A DNA stretch of 39,588 nt from Phosphoribacter sp044220725 (GTDB taxonomy: Bacteria > Actinomycetota > Actinomycetes > Actinomycetales > Dermatophilaceae): assembly GCA_044220725.1 (NCBI GenBank), contig JBGAQN010000010.1, positions 1-39,588 of the forward strand, in the 5' to 3' direction. Each line of letters starts with the position of its first letter. Positions within the stretch are counted from its first letter, which is position 1. This document shows positions 37,549 to 39,588 of the stretch, piece by piece. Position numbers and translations under genes: made by a program. The notes beneath the pieces were generated by a model. It had not been told where the DNA came from, did not search any database, and saw only the letters and a program-made list of their open reading frames with translations.

Positions 37549-39423
37549 GTGGCTTTGCTCGACAGCATCAACGGACCTGCAGACGTGCGGACTCTGCCGC
37601 CGGATCAACTACCTCACCTGGCCCAAGAGATCCGTGACTTCCTGATCACCTCGGTGACCCGCACGGGTGGACACCTCGGCCCGAACCTCGGGGTCGTCGA
37701 GCTCACCATCGCCCTCCACCGGGTCTTCGACTCGCCGCGGGACACCATCGTTTGGGACACGGGCCACCAGTCCTACGTCCACAAACTCCTCACGGGCCGC
37801 CGCGACTTCGACAAGCTGCGCTCCAAGGGTGGCCTGTCGGGCTACCCCAGTCGCGCCGAGTCGCCGCACGACGTCGTCGAGAACTCCCACGCATCCACGG
37901 CCTTGTCGTGGGCCGACGGGATCGCCAAGGCGCGCCGCCTGCGGGGCGAGAGCGACCGGCATACGGTCGCGGTCATCGGTGACGGCGCGCTGACCGGAGG
38001 GATGGCGTGGGAGGCCCTCAACAACATTGCCGCGGAGAAGGACCTGCCGCTCGTCATCGTCGTCAACGACAACGCCCGCTCCTACGCGCCAACCAGGGGC
38101 GGGCTGGCCGATCACCTGGCGACGCTGCGGACCAAGCGCGCTTACGAAAACGTGCTCGACTTCGGCAAGACCGCGCTGTCGCGCACGCCGGTTGTCGGCG
38201 GCGCGATGTACGAAGCCGTCCACGGGCTCAAGAAGGGCCTCAAGGACGTCCTGTCGCCGCAGGGGATGTTCGAGGATCTCGGCCTGAAATACGTCGGGCC
38301 CGTCGACGGGCACGAGGAGCAGTCGGTCGAGCACGCGCTGCGCAAGGCCAAAGCCTTCGGCGGGCCGGTCATCGTCCACGTCATCACCAAGAAGGGCAAG
38401 GGCTACGGGCTGGCTCGCGCCAACGAAGCTGACCGCTTCCATGCGGTCGACCGGATCAACCCCGAAACCGGTCTCCCGCTGCAGGTCAAGGGCCGGATCT
38501 GGACCGACGAGTTCAGTGACGCGATCGCCCGAGTGGGACAGGCGCGGCCCGAGGTCGTCGCCATCACCGCAGCGATGCTCATCCCCGTCGGGTTGGAGGA
38601 GTTCGCGCGCCGGTTCCCCGACCGGGTTTTCGATGTGGGGATCGCCGAGCAGCATGCCTTCACCATGGCAGCGGGCCTCGCGTATGCCGGCCTGCATCCG
38701 GTCGTGTGCGTCTATGCCACCTTCCTCAACCGCGCCTTCGACCAGCTGCTCATGGACTGCGCCATGCATGGCGCCGGGGTGACCGTGATCCTCGATCGGG
38801 CCGGTGTCACCGGCACCGACGGGGCCTCGCACAACGGCATGTGGGACATGACGATCACCGGCCTGATGCCGGGAGTCCGGGTCTGCGCCCCGCGCGACGC
38901 CGCCGAGTTGGACCGCGCGTTGGGGGAGGCCGTCGCGGTCGCGGACAGCCCGACGGTCATCCGCTTCTCCAAGCAGAACCCCCCAGCCCCGTTGGCGGCC
39001 GTGCGTGAGGTGGGGTCGGTCGACGTGCTGCGTGACCCCGAGCCGGGTCAGCAGGTCGACCTGCTCCTCGTCGGCGTGGGGGAGATGGCCACGACGGCCA
39101 TGGCGGTTGCCGAGAAGCTCGCCGGGAGCGGCCTCGGAGTCCAGGTCGTCGACCCCCGGTGGTGCCTGCCGGTCAGCTCCGACCTCGTCGGTGTGGCGGC
39201 CGACGCCAAGGCCGTTGCGGTGATCGAGGACAACCTCGTCGTCGGCGGAGTCGGGTCGCAGGTCACCCAGGCGTTGCGGGAGGCCGGGCTCGGTATGCCG
39301 TGCCAGCTCTACGGCATACCGAAGCGGTTCCTGGGGCACGCCTCACGAGGTGAGGTCTTGGAGGAGATCGGGCTCACCCCCGAGGCGATCGCCGACCGGA
39401 TCACCGCGACAATGCAGGCATGA
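37549..39423 (+). CDS. dxs: 1-deoxy-D-xylulose-5-phosphate synthase
   Basis: 624 residues, full length. Thiamine-diphosphate enzyme that joins pyruvate and glyceraldehyde 3-phosphate, the first step of the MEP isoprenoid pathway. TPP-binding GDGALTGG with the downstream VNDNARS, the GHLGPNLGVVELT N-terminus, and the transketolase-like GIAEQHAFTMAAGLA with the catalytic Glu are all present. GTG start follows GGGAAGGA by nine bases. Its stop overlaps the hydrolase start as ATGA. Position near the TRAM methyltransferase and aconitase agrees with the usual actinobacterial order. Confidence 0.96.
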   Translation: MALLDSINGPADVRTLPPDQLPHLAQEIRDFLITSVTRTGGHLGPNLGVVELTIALHRVFDSPRDTIVWDTGHQSYVHKLLTGRRDFDKLRSKGGLSGYPSRAESPHDVVENSHASTALSWADGIAKARRLRGESDRHTVAVIGDGALTGGMAWEALNNIAAEKDLPLVIVVNDNARSYAPTRGGLADHLATLRTKRAYENVLDFGKTALSRTPVVGGAMYEAVHGLKKGLKDVLSPQGMFEDLGLKYVGPVDGHEEQSVEHALRKAKAFGGPVIVHVITKKGKGYGLARANEADRFHAVDRINPETGLPLQVKGRIWTDEFSDAIARVGQARPEVVAITAAMLIPVGLEEFARRFPDRVFDVGIAEQHAFTMAAGLAYAGLHPVVCVYATFLNRAFDQLLMDCAMHGAGVTVILDRAGVTGTDGASHNGMWDMTITGLMPGVRVCAPRDAAELDRALGEAVAVADSPTVIRFSKQNPPAPLAAVREVGSVDVLRDPEPGQQVDLLLVGVGEMATTAMAVAEKLAGSGLGVQVVDPRWCLPVSSDLVGVAADAKAVAVIEDNLVVGGVGSQVTQALREAGLGMPCQLYGIPKRFLGHASRGEVLEEIGLTPEAIADRITATMQA

Positions 39424-39588
39424 CCTTCTACGTCCACGACTTGTCGGTCGGCGAGGTTGCCGACGACGCGCCGGTTGTCATCGCTGTCCATGGGATCACT
39501 GCGAACGGGCTGTGCTGGCCGCGGGTGGCCGACGAGTTGGCTCGTCGGCGACCGGGGGTGCGCTTCCTTGCCCCAGACTTGCGGGGTC
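39420..39588 (+). CDS. Alpha/beta hydrolase, N-terminal part, cut by window end
   Basis: 56 residues visible from an ATG that overlaps the dxs stop. VVIAVHGITANGLCWPRVA carries the HG oxyanion-hole motif and LAPDLRG follows, both typical of alpha/beta hydrolases. The nucleophile and His are beyond the window, so activity is unknown. Coupling to dxs suggests cotranscription. Confidence 0.8.
   Translation, partial: MTFYVHDLSVGEVADDAPVVIAVHGITANGLCWPRVADELARRRPGVRFLAPDLRG

Noticed and set aside
37609..39339. Long minus-strand open frame opposite dxs; similar ones opposite the APC permease (30932-32269) and the first permease (plus strand, 12315-13184)
   Set aside because: Same cause: high GC removes stop codons antisense to real genes. 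Compositions are extreme and no domain is visible.
1..39588. CRISPR arrays, insertion sequences, integrase or attachment sites, tRNA and rRNA genes
   Set aside because: Looked for direct repeats with spacers, transposase and integrase motifs and tRNA-like cloverleaf ends; none was found.

Overview
The window is high-GC actinobacterial chromosome. GTG starts are common, genes are coupled through ATGA or GTGA overlaps, several genes look leaderless, and the gene order (parE, parC, sepH, suhB, DUF4193, dut, DUF3710, OB-fold, DUF3159, two TrkA-type proteins, APC permease, TRAM methyltransferase, aconitase, dxs) matches, from memory, a block shared by Streptomyces and Mycobacterium. Protein style and a very frequent GGCATAC/GTATGCC word suggest an Intrasporangiaceae/Dermatophilaceae-type organism; that placement is inference.

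Layout. Positions 1-1451 hold the 3' part of parE (topoisomerase IV subunit B). Positions 1712-6950 are a six-gene coupled operon: MoxR ATPase, DUF58 protein, a small one-helix membrane protein, two membrane-anchored VWA proteins and a TPR/Gln-rich protein. This resembles the Bat (aerotolerance-type) arrangement. Positions 7001-15100, on the minus strand, form an alpha-galactoside-type sugar region: lipoprotein binding protein, two permeases, a sucrase/ferredoxin-like protein, a GH36 alpha-galactosidase and a LacI regulator. It has a LacI-type operator inside the first promoter and hairpins that split it into expression segments; no ABC ATPase is present. parC (15127-17616, minus) follows, so parE and parC flank the two operons.

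Positions 17764-24770 carry a nitroreductase, a GNAT/acyl-CoA-ligase fusion (protein acetyltransferase type), DUF5998, a phosphodiesterase-like protein, thymidine kinase and the FtsZ regulator SepH. Positions 24871-28798 are suhB-like phosphatase, DUF4193, dut, DUF3710, OB-fold and DUF3159. Positions 28854-33669 hold a TrkA pair, divergent from an APC transporter coupled to an RNA methyltransferase. Positions 33795-39588 hold aconitase with a perfect 18-bp operator-like palindrome and a strong terminator, a small unknown protein, a VOC protein, dxs, and the start of an alpha/beta hydrolase.

No rRNA, tRNA, insertion sequence, prophage or CRISPR array was seen, and no stretch over 300 bases lacks a gene. 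I found no clearly new multi-gene system. The most unusual signals are at DNA level: the strongly over-represented GGCATAC/GTATGCC word used in all reading frames, and a roughly 65-bp palindromic intergenic repeat present twice in opposite orientation with a 19-base identical arm.
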